A stretch of DNA of 64,000 nt, taken from Deroplatys truncata (lineage: Eukaryota > Arthropoda > Insecta > Mantodea > Mantidae). A program made the position numbers and the translations under genes. Where the stretch lies: assembly GCA_030765065.1 (NCBI GenBank), contig CM060978.1, positions 111,457,692 through 111,521,691 of the forward strand, written 5' to 3'. The notes below the pieces were generated by a model. It ran no database searches. It was not told the origin of the DNA and was given only the letters and a program-made list of their open reading frames with translations. Positions 40,729 through 52,000 of the stretch are shown in pieces (position 1 is the first letter of the stretch; each line of letters starts with the position of its first letter).

Positions 40729-41942
40729 TGGACATCTTCAATGTGACGGAAGCACCTACATTTGAGGACAAGATTGCTAAAGAAGAGGAGCATGTGTTTT
40801 TACCGTATAATACATCGGCTCTGGATGCGAATGATGAAATTAGAATCCCTTGTCAAGCTGAAGATTTATATACTCTACCTAACCGGAGTTATCTCTACAT
40901 TGAGGGATCTGTTACTAAACCTAATGGAACAACTACTACAGCAAGGCTCACCAATAATGCTATTGCATTTATGTTTGACGAGATTCGATTGGACATGAAT
41001 GGATCGACTATAGACAGAACAAGAAATCCAGGGATTACATCAACTATGCGCAACTATGCTGCACTCAACTCTATGGAATCCAACCGTTTACTCAATGCTG
41101 GATGGTGCTACCCTGGAGAAGATGTGGATATTGTGCATCCTGCAAGTGGAGCATTCAACGCTATAGTACCGCTGTCAATGCTTCTGGGATTTCCAGATGA
41201 TCACAAGGACCTCATACTCAACAGCAAGTTTGAGCTGGTCCTCATTCGATCCAAGGACTCTAAAAACTGTATTCTGGCAACCGAAGGAGAAGAAAATGCT
41301 ATTGTTAAACTTACACGTATCGAGTGGCGGATGCCTATAATACGCCTTTCTGATGGTGAAAAGGTGGAGATCCTTAAGATTGTCAAGTCAGACAGGCCAT
41401 TACACATAGCCTTTCGAAGTATGGATCTGCATACTCAGCCTGCGGTACCTCAAACTAGATCATTTACATGGAACGTTGCAACAACATCGAGACCCGAGAA
41501 ACCAAGATTTGTTATTGTGGGAGCGCAGACTTCGAGAGTAAATAATGCAACTAAAGACTGTTCCGAGTTTGATCATTGCAACATAACCAATTTGAGACTG
41601 TACCTCAATAGTGAATGTTATCCCTACCATGATATGAACTTGGACTTTGGAAACTCTAGATTTGCCTCGTTATATGAAATGTATTCAAAGTTCCATAGCT
41701 CCTATTATTCGAGAGAGAATTACCCCTTATTGAGGAGAAAAGATTTTCTTAAACATGCACCGATATTTGTCATTGACTGCTCACATCAGCCTGAGGAGGT
41801 TGTAAATGGAGCTGTCAATATTAGACTGGAAATTCAAACTAGTGCAAATATTCCTGCACAGACATCTTTGTATTGCTTGATAATTCATGACAAAGTATTT
41901 ACATACAAGCCCCTGTCTCATGTGATGCAGTCTTTAATTTAA
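40728..41942 (+). CDS. Major capsid protein, double jelly-roll (hexon-like)
   Basis: This 404-residue protein is collinear with the element 1 capsid. It carries IRIPCQAEDLYTLPN, DRTRNPGITSTMRNY, ESNRLLNAGWCYPGE, VPLSMLLGFPDDHK and QPAVPQTRSFTWNVATT. The start is the ATG at 40728, overlapping the small basic gene. The ORF is intact. Last gene of the late cluster; AATAAA follows at 41994. Confidence 0.92.
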   Translation: MDIFNVTEAPTFEDKIAKEEEHVFLPYNTSALDANDEIRIPCQAEDLYTLPNRSYLYIEGSVTKPNGTTTTARLTNNAIAFMFDEIRLDMNGSTIDRTRNPGITSTMRNYAALNSMESNRLLNAGWCYPGEDVDIVHPASGAFNAIVPLSMLLGFPDDHKDLILNSKFELVLIRSKDSKNCILATEGEENAIVKLTRIEWRMPIIRLSDGEKVEILKIVKSDRPLHIAFRSMDLHTQPAVPQTRSFTWNVATTSRPEKPRFVIVGAQTSRVNNATKDCSEFDHCNITNLRLYLNSECYPYHDMNLDFGNSRFASLYEMYSKFHSSYYSRENYPLLRRKDFLKHAPIFVIDCSHQPEEVVNGAVNIRLEIQTSANIPAQTSLYCLIIHDKVFTYKPLSHVMQSLI

Positions 41943-41993
41943 ATGTAGTTATTTTATGCTTGATATAAGGAAGTGTAAGGGGGGATTTTCGTG

Positions 41994-41999
41994 AATAAA
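41994..41999 (+). terminator. Polyadenylation signal of late cluster
   Basis: AATAAA 52 nt after the capsid stop and 21 bp before the stop of the convergent gene at 42021. The opposing gene has TTTATT (AATAAA on minus) within its last codons, as in element 1. Confidence 0.6.
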
Positions 42000-42020
42000 A
42001 GCAAGTTATAAAAGATATAT

Positions 42021-42488
42021 TTACTTCTTTATTTTCTTATTATACATTTCCAGCGCCTTCTGCCTCCAGCTCCTTGTCCCTACATATGTGTCTTCATTTA
42101 CAATACATAGGTTCTGCAGATGTCTATCTATATAGGATTCGAGTCTTTTTATTAGTGATAGTACATCATAATTCAAATGAATTTCACCGTAATTTAAAGA
42201 CGTATTAAAAAGAGTAATTTTTCCACTTTCCATAAACACCGTGATATTATAGGAGAATACAACATGTTCACTGTACTCTCTGTTCGGACACTTCTTCACT
42301 TTCAGATATGTTTCGAATTCTGCGAGACTTTTTTGAATTATCTGCCAATCATATTTTGTCATATACACGAAATTATTATTGTCTGTTTCTTTTATGAGGA
42401 GCACTGGGGTTTCATAATACAATCCTATATTGACACTACTGCTTCTTGAGGTGTAGCCGCCTTGGAGCACGAGTGCGGGTGCTTGCAT
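42021..42488 (-). CDS. Conserved Polinton protein of unknown function (frame B)
   Basis: This 155-residue homologue of 10804-11286 shares SVNIGLYYETP, Y[ML]TK.DW.II, YNITVF, a long helix around LIKRLESYIDRHL and a basic end (RSWRQKALEMY). The start at 42488 (after PRRE) sits the same distance from SVNIGLYY as in element 1. The frame is also open back to the acceptor at 42601, so it might be reached by alternative splicing. Its 5' part overlaps exon 4 of the Cys/His gene in another frame. Confidence 0.68.
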   Translation of the reverse strand: MQAPALVLQGGYTSRSSSVNIGLYYETPVLLIKETDNNNFVYMTKYDWQIIQKSLAEFETYLKVKKCPNREYSEHVVFSYNITVFMESGKITLFNTSLNYGEIHLNYDVLSLIKRLESYIDRHLQNLCIVNEDTYVGTRSWRQKALEMYNKKIKK

Positions 42489-43528
42489 CTCTCTTCGGGG
42501 TGTTAGCGCAGGTAATTCGCTCTTCCAATAGCGCCAACCTCCTATGGAGATCTTCAAAGGTTTTATTGTTCTTCCTCCTGGTGGGCTTCTTGGTAGCGGA
42601 CCTGAAACATTACATATTGCGTCTATTAGAAAAAATCATTTTTTAAATAAATTCGCAGGTCTCCTGAAAGGAATTGCACATGTTAGACACCAGGAATGGG
42701 AGCGATGTAGTTTTATTTAAAGCATGCGTGTTCTTTCATAGATTTGAAATTAATACTCACTGTATTGCTTTGTGTAATTCTGCTCGTTTCCTGGGTGAAT
42801 GTTCAGGAGTCACCTGGAGCATATCGCCATCTACTTGCAAATTGTTTGGCCTCTCTTGGTCATCCAAAGTCATCAAAAGCTGCGGTACATTCGGGAAATC
42901 TACTTCATCTATGTCCTCTGTAGGAATAGGCGTTGTCTGACGATTTCTGGAACAATTTTAATTATTTTTTAAAACATTAGATATTCTACAACCCCGTGCA
43001 GGGTAAGAGCATCTAGATATTTTCAATGCCACTTACCTTAAGCTTCCCCGCCTGAGTAAGAATACAGCGCAGTTTTCATCACACAGGAAGTACGATTTCA
43101 TTTGATCGTGCACCTCTGGCTTCTCGCATAGGGTTGCATGCGTATCACCATTACAAAATTCAGAATGATGTTGGACTGCATGGGTGGTTACAAGGACATC
43201 GACATCATTCACGCCTCTGTGTTGTTCCTCATCTGCATCCCCTCCTCTGGAAGAACGACCATATTTCAAATTCGTTACTTTCTTTAAAGATTAGATGTAG
43301 CATAGTATTTCCTAGAAAGGAATAAAAAAGAGGGTCTACTTACAGGTACCTTCTTCTGTAGACTGGGCAGTTCTCTGTGCATATTTCTCTTGAAGACATC
43401 TGGTCATGATATGAGGGCATGTTACAGACAATTGAATGTATGAACCCATTACACTCCTCCTTGTGGTAGTAGGTGTAGTGGTACGCTTCCTCTCCACACT
43501 CACTCCAAAAATCTTCCATTCCTGCCAT
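42436..43528 (-). CDS. Spliced four-exon gene with duplicated Cys/His module
   Basis: The exons I infer are 43344-43528, 43037-43246, 42761-42946 and 42436-42601. Donors are GTAAGT, GTAAGT and GTGAGT; acceptors are TTCCAG, TTCCAG and TTTCAG. Every intron interrupts a codon after its second base, as in element 1, and the join gives 248 aa without stops. Exon 1 has C.G..HS.VC..P..HDQMSS..IC.ENCPVY; exon 2 has C.GDTHA.LC.KP..HDQM.S..LC.ENC.VF. Exon 3 is acidic with a GDMLQVTPE segment; exon 4 is basic (TKKPTRRKNNK). Conserved splicing between diverged copies is strong evidence for a real gene; function unknown. Confidence 0.75.
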
Positions 43529-43604
43529 ACTAATAACGTGCAGATTGAGAAACTCTTTCTACAAAAACCTTCAAATAATACTTTCAGGGTGCTAGGCCTG
43601 AGAC

Positions 43605-43612
43605 CTTATATA
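43605..43612 (-). promoter_or_regulatory. TATA box for the Cys/His gene, element 2
   Basis: TATATAAG on minus, 77 bp upstream of the ATG at 43528, in the same relative place as 12478-12485. A clear initiator was not seen. The flanking 43529-43821 holds no gene. Confidence 0.5.
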
Positions 43613-43821
43613 GCAGTGGTATAATGGAGGGGGGATAATTGCAGAAGGATAGGGCGGCGCATGCGCGGTCATATGGTTTGAGGGCGGAGCTTGAAGCGAA
43701 GAATAGCCGTCTATTAGCCTTCACGGATGCGGTCCATTAATTTTTAAATTTGCAACTGTACCGGATTTGAAAGATTTATTAGCCCGCATGGGAAAGCAAT
43801 GTAGCAATGGTTCTCACAGTC

Positions 43822-44335
43822 GGTGAATCATGTTTCATCCTTAAAGTAATTACCTCCCCCACCCAAAGCCGAGGAGGAGGGACGAGCCTTTAAATGCTTC
43901 TTCAAGTAAAGCCCTCCACGTGGCCGGGAATGACAAACTCAACTCGCCAGTATCCTTGTTTTGATGGTGAACTCTCATCCACTTTAGGTCTGGTCTTGCA
44001 CGAAAGACCAATTAAACCCGATTTAAGACCACCAACTCCAGCAGTAACCTTGAGTTGATCCAGAAGGAACATGCTACTTGGGTCGTCTTTACATGAAAGA
44101 CCAATTGAACCAATTAAAAAGCCATAAATTGATCCAGAAACCCCATGTGCTTTAGGTCGGGCTTACATGAAAGACCAAATGAACCATGTGAACCAATTAA
44201 AAAGCCATAAATTGATCCAGAAGGTATCATGTACTTGGGTCGGGCTTACATGAAAGACCAATTACAGCCAATTTAAATCAATTAAGCCAATTAAAAAGCC
44301 ATAAATTGATCCAGAAGGTCTCATTGTATACTACT
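43822..44335 (-). repeat. Right terminal inverted repeat of element 2
   Basis: Complement of the left terminal repeat. The outer ~230 bp match almost base for base. This arm holds one or two more 75-80 bp sub-repeats than the left (514 against 445 bp), so copy number of sub-repeats has changed after or during replication. Followed directly by GACTCT (44336-44341). Confidence 0.95.
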
Positions 44336-44390
44336 GACTCTGTTTCATCTCAAACCCGAGTCGCTTCCATTGCCAGAATGCGTTAATTTT

Positions 44391-45225
44391 TACTTTCTCT
44401 ACTACGTATAGTAAGTAGGGGGAAGTATTGTATTCCACCCAAAAATTCGATACAGAGATTTCACCGGAAATACATGTTTTGAGACCTCCTGAATCCCAAA
44501 AAAAGCATTTTTGGAAACATGTCCGTGTGTGTGTCTGTGTGTGTGTCTGTGAACAGCATAAACTCAGAAACGAACAGTCGGATACACACCACACTTCCAG
44601 AGATGCGACACGAAGGTTTTCAAGAAAATCCCCCACCCCAGATTACTCTTTACATGGAACATTTTTCGAAAATTTTAATTTTCTCAAAAATGGCTCTAAC
44701 GATTTTGAAAAAATATCTTATGTTTAATATATTTTCATAACAAAGAAATGTATAACTCGAATTTTCTGGGAATCTCTCCAAAAGTGTTCTTCATTGTGAA
44801 CGACTTTTGCATAACTGGTAAACCATAAGAGTTAGACAAAATTTTACTACACAAAAATGTAGATCGCGTTAAAATACACAATTTATGTCTTATACATTTT
44901 TTTTGTAGAGTGAACCATTTTCAAGATATTGCTTGTTATTCCCTTAAATTTTCCAATACTTATACTTTTTCTCAAAATCGTTGTTCATTTTTTTTATGTC
45001 CTGGACATGCAAAGAGATTGGAATGCGCCACATAGCAAGGAACGCTTAAAATATTTGACTATCGCTTAAAACCTACCAATTCCCCTTGCATCTACAAGAA
45101 AATTAGTAATAAGATTGACATCTGGATATCTCGATTAACATGAAGCTTATGGAGAATAAACGTTTGTAAAAATAGTTTGTACAAGAGTAGAGAAAGTCAT
45201 GTGAGTGTAACACATCAGATTTTTT
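44391..45225 (+). repeat. Dispersed repeat X (subtype A)
   Basis: Begins TACTTTCTCTACTACGTATA and ends GAGTAGAGAAAGTCATGTGAG..AACACATCAGATTTTTT. It contains the GT/GTCT microsatellite near 44524 and is closely similar to the inverted pair at 21968-23920. It lies ~50 bp outside the right end of element 2. No coding capacity. A further ~35-bp end fragment is at 45395-45430. Confidence 0.88.
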
Positions 45226-45515
45226 AAGAATAATTGGGCACTTCCAGAATCACAGGTGACGAGAGTTGCAACAAATCACAGCAATCAGTCTGTATGAAGT
45301 GTTATACAAGGAAATAAAGGATTTCATATGGAAGCGAAACAGAGCTTACAAAAAACGTTTGGAGTTATGTATTAACTTAATAATAAGTAAGAAATATCTG
45401 ATGTGTTACAATCACAAGACTTTCTCTATTTATTATTTATTTTCATAACTATCCTACAATTATTCATACTTAAGGTTTGTTTTTCTATTTCCCTATATTA
45501 ATGTTAGCAGAAATA

Positions 45516-46015
45516 CAGGATTATTCAAAAAGAAGGAATAAATTTTAAATATTTATTTCTAATGAACGACAATAGATAACAGTACATACGAAATATTATT
45601 GAATAGAAAAAAGTTCAAGTTTTAAGTCCCCACATATTAGTACCTTCCAACGCCTGCGCGGCGCTGGGTTTGTTTACTAGAAAATTGCAACACCGCAGGA
45701 AAAGTTGTTTTGTGTGCTGCAGTATGCAGAGTGAATCCATTGTTTCATTGCAGCGTGCATTTCGTGGTAAGTTCAACAAAGAGCCACCTCGTCATAAAAA
45801 ATTTACAATTGATACAATAAATTCGTAGAAGATTGCTGCATATGCAAATGGAAAAGCACTGGTCGTCCTCGCATGACGAATGGTGCTCATTTTGAACACA
45901 TAAAATAAAGTTTTGAAGTTTCCTCTATTCCATGATGTAACGCATGTGTCGCCATCTATTGTCGTTCATTAGAAATAAATACTTAAAGTCTGTTCCTTCT
46001 TTTTGAATAACCCTG
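45516..46015. mobile_element. Mariner-derived MITE, 500 bp
   Basis: Inverted ends of ~60 bp start CAGG[AG]TTATTCAAAAAGAAGG and include AATGAACGACAATAGAT. Both sides are flanked by TA (45514-45515, 46016-46017). The interior keeps a transposase N-terminal remnant on plus (45724-45828), with RAFRGKFNKEPPRHKK, then out of frame TGRPRM, the typical HTH region of insect mariner transposases. It is a non-autonomous deletion derivative. Confidence 0.85.
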
Positions 46016-48494
46016 TAGTTTCAATATACCTTTCGTAGCAGGTCCAGAAGCTGGAAGTTGATACGAAAGCTATTTTGTATACGTCTGTCTTGAATTAGAC
46101 CTACTCTTTCATGAGGGGAGAAACACAAGAATGACACTTAAAACTGTACTGCTTAAAACAATGGATAATTCAAACGAAAAATAACGAATATATCGGCAAT
46201 ATCTAAAGCTATGAAAATAGTTTGGCATAAATTTTATATTTTAGTGAGGTGGTACAATATCCCTATCGTAAGCTTACGTCTACCTCTTGTGGTTTTCCAG
46301 TTATATAAAATATCAAATTCAGTGATAAAAAACGACCTAGTTACAAAAAATTCAAGATATATATTCCGTTCTGAAATATTTTAATCAAAATAGTTTGAGA
46401 AAGTTTTTTTGAGAAATGAAACAATATAAAAATTTTCACCATGTATCTATAGGATAGCTTGCGGTGGATAAACTGTTATGTTGGCTCAAGTATAGAAGTT
46501 GGTATTCATTCAACATTTCATTTTAGAGTTATGGTTTTCGCATGGACCCATTTTTTGTTGGATTCAGGGGACTTCAAAACGCGTATTTCCTATGAAATCT
46601 TGTCTGATATCAGTATTGCAATATCCATACCTAATATATGCATGTACGGAAGAAGTAATTACAGGTAAACTATATAACCTATAATGTGATAGGTTTCACG
46701 GATAAGCGCCGTTGAAACTTAATTCTTTTTTTACCATGTTACTTCTTCTGTTACGTATTGCTATTAAATATTTTACTGTCTAATACACGTTATGCTTAAC
46801 TTTTCCAGATAAGACGATTTTTTTTACATTTGAGAAATGTATTATTTCAGAACTCCGACATCATACATAATTGTTTTGACTGCGTTACTTGAATAGGTGA
46901 AATTAACAGAGGACCTAGACAGATAGTCCACAATGTATTTTCCTAACTAAAGTGTTGTCTTAAATATTGTCCACCCAAACATCGGCTGAAAACTTTTCAG
47001 ATAACTGAAATTTAAGCAGGCCAACGTTCTTATCATTCATCCACTAGCTCCCTACCTTAACTCCTCAGTTACATCGCGATCTTGTTTGGGTATAGGACTA
47101 TATAGTGACCAAATTCTGGTGAAATAATGTTTCCATATGAAATTCGTGGTAGTGGACAATCAACAGCATGCTGCTTTTAGCCGAGGGGCAACATGGAGCA
47201 TCAAATATTTTACGGGACATCCACTACAGATTTTCATAGTAATATATGTGACAATAGAGAAAACCAAGATAAAGATAACAGCGATAACCGTATGTGATTT
47301 TGTTTTCCAGTTCGTAAAAGTCCAACAGATTCTGTCAATTTTTATCAGCTAACCGAGAATTTCAGCCTCTTCCTACAGTTCTCCCGGTGGGAACCCTTCA
47401 AGAACACGCCCAACATATACTCAGCAAGTTAATGCTTCCGTCTTCCTGGTGATATTTCAGCAGATGAAACTGCTATTGACACCAGAGAAATCTGATCTCT
47501 CCGTAGTACTCTTCCTTTCTTTCTCCTAGAGGTAAAGAAGAAGAGTAGAGCGTGGTCGGGCTGTAATTGCTCGCCAGTCAACCCGGCAGTCACCTATTTG
47601 TCATCCTGGAGTGAAGTGTCTGATTGGAACAAATGGTCACGTGATGGGGCTATTTCCATTTTAATGAACCGATTGGGATATTTTTGTTCGTCCCTCTGTG
47701 ACATTCCCCTATTGCGTCAAAGTATCACGTGACCAAGCATGTCCTTCCTCCGGCTTATTGGAACAACATTCCGCATGCCGAGGTTCTTTAGCCAAGCCTG
47801 AGGGCCCGGAAACTCACATAAGATCTCTATATTTATATGTCCAGAAGTCTGTATTTTTCAAATATGCAACATAAATACCCAAGCCATTAATTTACTTCTG
47901 TAAGTACAGCTTTTCTAAGATCTCGGCAGGGGAGAGAAAGTCCTGATTGCTCGGGGACAGAATGAAGTTATTCCGACCTATAAGACAGCTATTTAATACC
48001 ATTACATTCTAAGAATGATTTTAATTTCACCATCTTGCGTTGTAAAGTTTCCCGAATGTCATTATCGCACTGGATGCTCAGCCGTTTTTTAAACTATCGC
48101 TCCTGTTTGTAATATGTTATAACTGGTACACAAAGTAAAATGAAGAGCAATTCGCAAACCAGATATGTAAGCACGTGCAAGTGAACAATAATCACACAGA
48201 GTAAGCGTGTTACTTTTTCTACTTCTTGCAACGCAAATATTTCGGAATCTTGCAACAAACGCCACTGAAATTCTAATTTACCCTATATTTATTCTGTTGA
48301 TGTAACTAGGCATTGTTCCATTTAAAAAAATTGTATGTTTGCTCAAAAATTACACTTTCTCAGTATTATTAAAATCTGTTTATAGGCTAAATGTACGAGC
48401 CCCGACTACCAATCAATGCTGTGAAAACTGCACATCAATAGCACTTTCCATTTCCGAAATATTTGCGATGCAAGTTTTAGGCTAATCATCCTGT
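46016..48494. other. Intergenic; degenerate repeat X at 46150-46680
   Basis: The segment around 46150-46680 carries decayed repeat X words (AGTTATATAAAA, TTGGATTCAGGGGACTTCAAAACG, TATTTCCTATGAAATC). The remainder, including a GC-richer stretch at 47390-47830, shows no gene or other repeat I recognise. Confidence 0.5.
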
Positions 48495-49090
48495 ATATGT
48501 AGAAGTATTGTTACTCCACCCAAGTTTCGATATCGAGATTTCACCGTGTTTTTAAACATAGGCTTGCCTGCGCTTGTGTGCGCGTGTGTGTGTTAAAAAT
48601 ATAACTCAAAAATAAAACGTGGGATAAATGACAAAGTAGTTGTTTAAATTTAACACGTTCCAAGGACGCGACACGATTATTTTTACGAAAATCCCACACT
48701 CCAGCTATCCTTTACATGGAACATTTTGAAAATATTTTATTTTCTCAAAAAATGACTCAACCAAGTTTTATTAATATACCAAATGTTTAAGGTATTTGCA
48801 TGACAAAATGTATATATCTTGAATTTTCTAGGAATAGCTTATGCTGTTCTCTTCGTTCTAAAGAATTTAATATAACTTTGTATAATTGGTAAACAATACG
48901 AGATAGATAAAAGCTTACTGTACGAAAAATACAGATCTCGTTAAACCAGACATTTAATATGAAATAAAAGTTTGTGGCATTAAGCGTTTTCTAGATTATT
49001 CATAGTTTATTGATTTGATTTCCAAATATGTTACTTAAACTCTTTTGAAGCTTTAAGTATCCATTCAAATGTTTCTCGTGGTCATGCAAA
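48495..49090 (+). repeat. Degenerate copy of repeat X
   Basis: Contains GTAGAAGTATTGTTACTCCACCC, CGATATCGAGATTTCACCG, a short GTGTGTG run and CTTTACATGGAACATTTTGAAAAT in the order seen in intact copies. Heavily diverged; no terminal words remain. Confidence 0.65.
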
Positions 49091-52000
49091 GAGGAATCTC
49101 AAAGTCAGCACACAATGATCCGCTTTTTAAAGATTTGAATATTTTCTCAACCTCGTATAACCACCTCCTTGTGCTCAATATGAAATATGTAATGGAACCA
49201 TTTAAAATTTCTATCCGAATTAGCATGAAGCAGATAGAAAAAATGAGGTTTTAAGGAATAGTTTCTAGAATAAATAAATGTTTTATGGAATTCCGTTGGC
49301 GAAATAATCTTACGAATGCCACAAATGGTTTCATCTTTGAAATTACCCGCGAGATATAAAACTGCCGTAATATTACTACACAATAAGATTACTATAATGA
49401 CTCAAGCATCTAGAAATGACAAATTCCATTTTGTAAGAATTGCTTCCGTTTCAACAAATCTAGTCATAGCTATGTTGTCGCTGTGCACATCTCTTAAAGG
49501 GGCGCGGACAGTGCAGTGTGATAGGGTCCTTTCTTCTTTCCTTCCTTTCCTTTCTTTCTTTTCAGATGACCAGAACATACATATTTAATATCGCCTGGCG
49601 ATTATTTAGCCAGCGGAAACTCCACTTCTGATACCAGGGAGGCGTCATCCGAGTGATCGCTCCCCCCTATCAACTTCATTTCTGCAAGGACGGAATTGAT
49701 CACGCCATATAATAGGGAAGACTATTCAGGAACTTGGTAGGGGCGAGGGAATACTAGCACCGTCTTCCAACTCTCCAAGTGTATCACAACCCAATCTCCT
49801 GTGAATTTCAGGAACCACTGCGCCGCTGAGTCCAACCCAATCCGAACAAATCCCTTTCGAGTGTGTCTAAGATGTTCGGTCAGTCGTACTTCTAGTAACG
49901 TCATAAATACCAAGGGATACGCAACGTCCGCACCAAGGCAGCCGAAGGAGTCGGAACCCCTCCTCTACGGGAACACCTGGTGGTTCTGTAGACTAAGCAT
50001 AATGATTAAAAATGTGCGTTTATGAAACGATGGGTATACTAAACTGTAACACTTTAAACATGAATTTGCGTACGCTCTTAATAACTTTTTCTTAAATTCC
50101 TGCTCTTTCACAGATCTGCAATACCTATACTATGAAAAGAAAACAAGAAAAAAAGATAATTACATAAATAAAAAAATGAGTGAATAATTTTAGTTCATAT
50201 TCTGTGTCAAAAAAGGTAAGTAATTGTAATATATAGACATGGTACGGAAGGAGATGTGATAATGCTGAATCGAGAAGAAAAAGGAATATTTGTTTGCTGT
50301 ACAACTGTGTTTACAGCACAACCCGAATCAGACTGTCAGCTGTTCAGAAAGGTCCTCAAGTGCAAGCAATAAAACAAGAGACTGTGGGAGTAGAGTGCAG
50401 TGTGGGCAATGGAAATAAACGTGCCAGATCACGAATAATGCTCTATAAACTGTTATTTCCGAGGAACAGGGACGATTTTAAAACAGTGGGGAAGGCCGTG
50501 GGAGCAAATTTCCGGTCCTTTTTACTTCGTCAAATGCACAGATGAGAGCTAAGAATGGAATATTCGGGTCGATGGGAAAGTAACCCTCTATTAGAAAACA
50601 TTGGTATTAAGATTAACCAAACCTAGAATACTAGGAGACAGTTCGCAATCCTATTCTTAAATTTGTGTAGGTGGTGTTTGCATCGATATCATAATGCTAA
50701 ATTCCAGTCCTTTTAGCCACAAGGCAGTTGAAAATTGCGTTGGACACTATAAAAGTAATTATAGTGCCAAAATACAATGAAAAATAAAATACAAACTATT
50801 AATGAAATATAAAAGCCAACGATTTTAGAAGCAACAATTATATTTTGAAATAATGAAATTTAAATGCAGGTGATAGGTCTGGTTGCGAGCTTGAATTTGA
50901 AAAGGGTAGTAACGGTTGGTTCAAAATAACCTTATGTAATAAATTAGTTTGTTGAAAAGTCAGTGTCATAGTGTGTTTTTAAAAATAGTTGAATAAGCCT
51001 TGCTGCCGACTTGTCAAACATTAAAGGTTGCAATGTTTGATTTTCTTAATTTGTTATGAGGTTCCACTAAAAATACAAAACTCTGGAAGATTAGTAATAA
51101 TCGCACTGTACATGATATATTATTGATATTTTATTACTCGTAGAACTTCACTAAACACGCAAATATACCTACAGCGATTTGTGACTTGGTACATTTTCAC
51201 GAATGCCGAATACCGCACAACAAAGATAAAAATCATATCCAACTAATACAGAATGACTTTATTTCGAAAAAAGGGTATATTATGAATATTTCTTTCCTTA
51301 CCTTAGACATGGAGGCCATAACTTATGACGGACTTCAGAAATCTCACAAAAAAGGTACGGTTCCAAGCACCTAAAATGGGAAGAACAATTATTAAATTAG
51401 GCTGTAAATTAAACACTATCTATAACTATAAAGCAAATAAAATTTGGTTACTGCTACCATTACAAAGAGCATTTTTATTCTTCCCAGTTTGTGTCAAAAA
51501 CGACAGAATTTTATTCTCTCGTCTTGAAGTAAGGTATTTATAATCAACCAGCCAGGAGTTAATTAAAGATACTTTTCTAAACGCAATATCTAACTTTGTT
51601 TCTTTTCGCAATGTTGTGAAATGCGGCTGAACACAGTACCTACAGCATTTGAGCAGCAAAACATAAGAGACGTTAAATCGCTGGGATCAGCCGTAATGGG
51701 TCGTGTTTCATTGTTGAGACGAATCCACTGTAGTCACTGCTCCTCACATTCTTTCTATTGGTGGTTCAAATTTTAAAATAATTATTAGTTTTTTAAATAG
51801 TTTCAAGCGGTGCCGTTATCCATACGTTTGGAACTTTGGGCACTAGAATTACTTCTTTTGGCCCGTACTATGCAAACAAAATAGTCATCAGCCATTCTTT
51901 CGGAACATTTTGCAACATGTGTGTGCAATAAGGTTGATTTTTCATTATTCATAAACATCAATTGTTTTCCACGAACCCTCCCTAAAATAACTATCCGAGG

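Larger units (their letters stand above)
27755..44335. mobile_element. Complete Polinton/Maverick element 2 (adintovirus-like), 16.6 kb
   Basis: The element has inverted termini starting AGTAGTATACAATGAGACC on both ends, beginning AG and ending CT as is usual for Polintons. A perfect 6-bp target duplication GACTCT flanks it (27749-27754, 44336-44341). It holds the full Polinton gene set: PolB, integrase, packaging ATPase, protease, penton, major capsid, PLA2 protein, fibre-like protein and accessory genes. Only PolB (one-base frameshift) and integrase (one stop codon) carry evident lesions. A partial copy of repeat X has inserted in its left non-coding region. The state of preservation implies a fairly young insertion. 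Confidence 0.96.
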
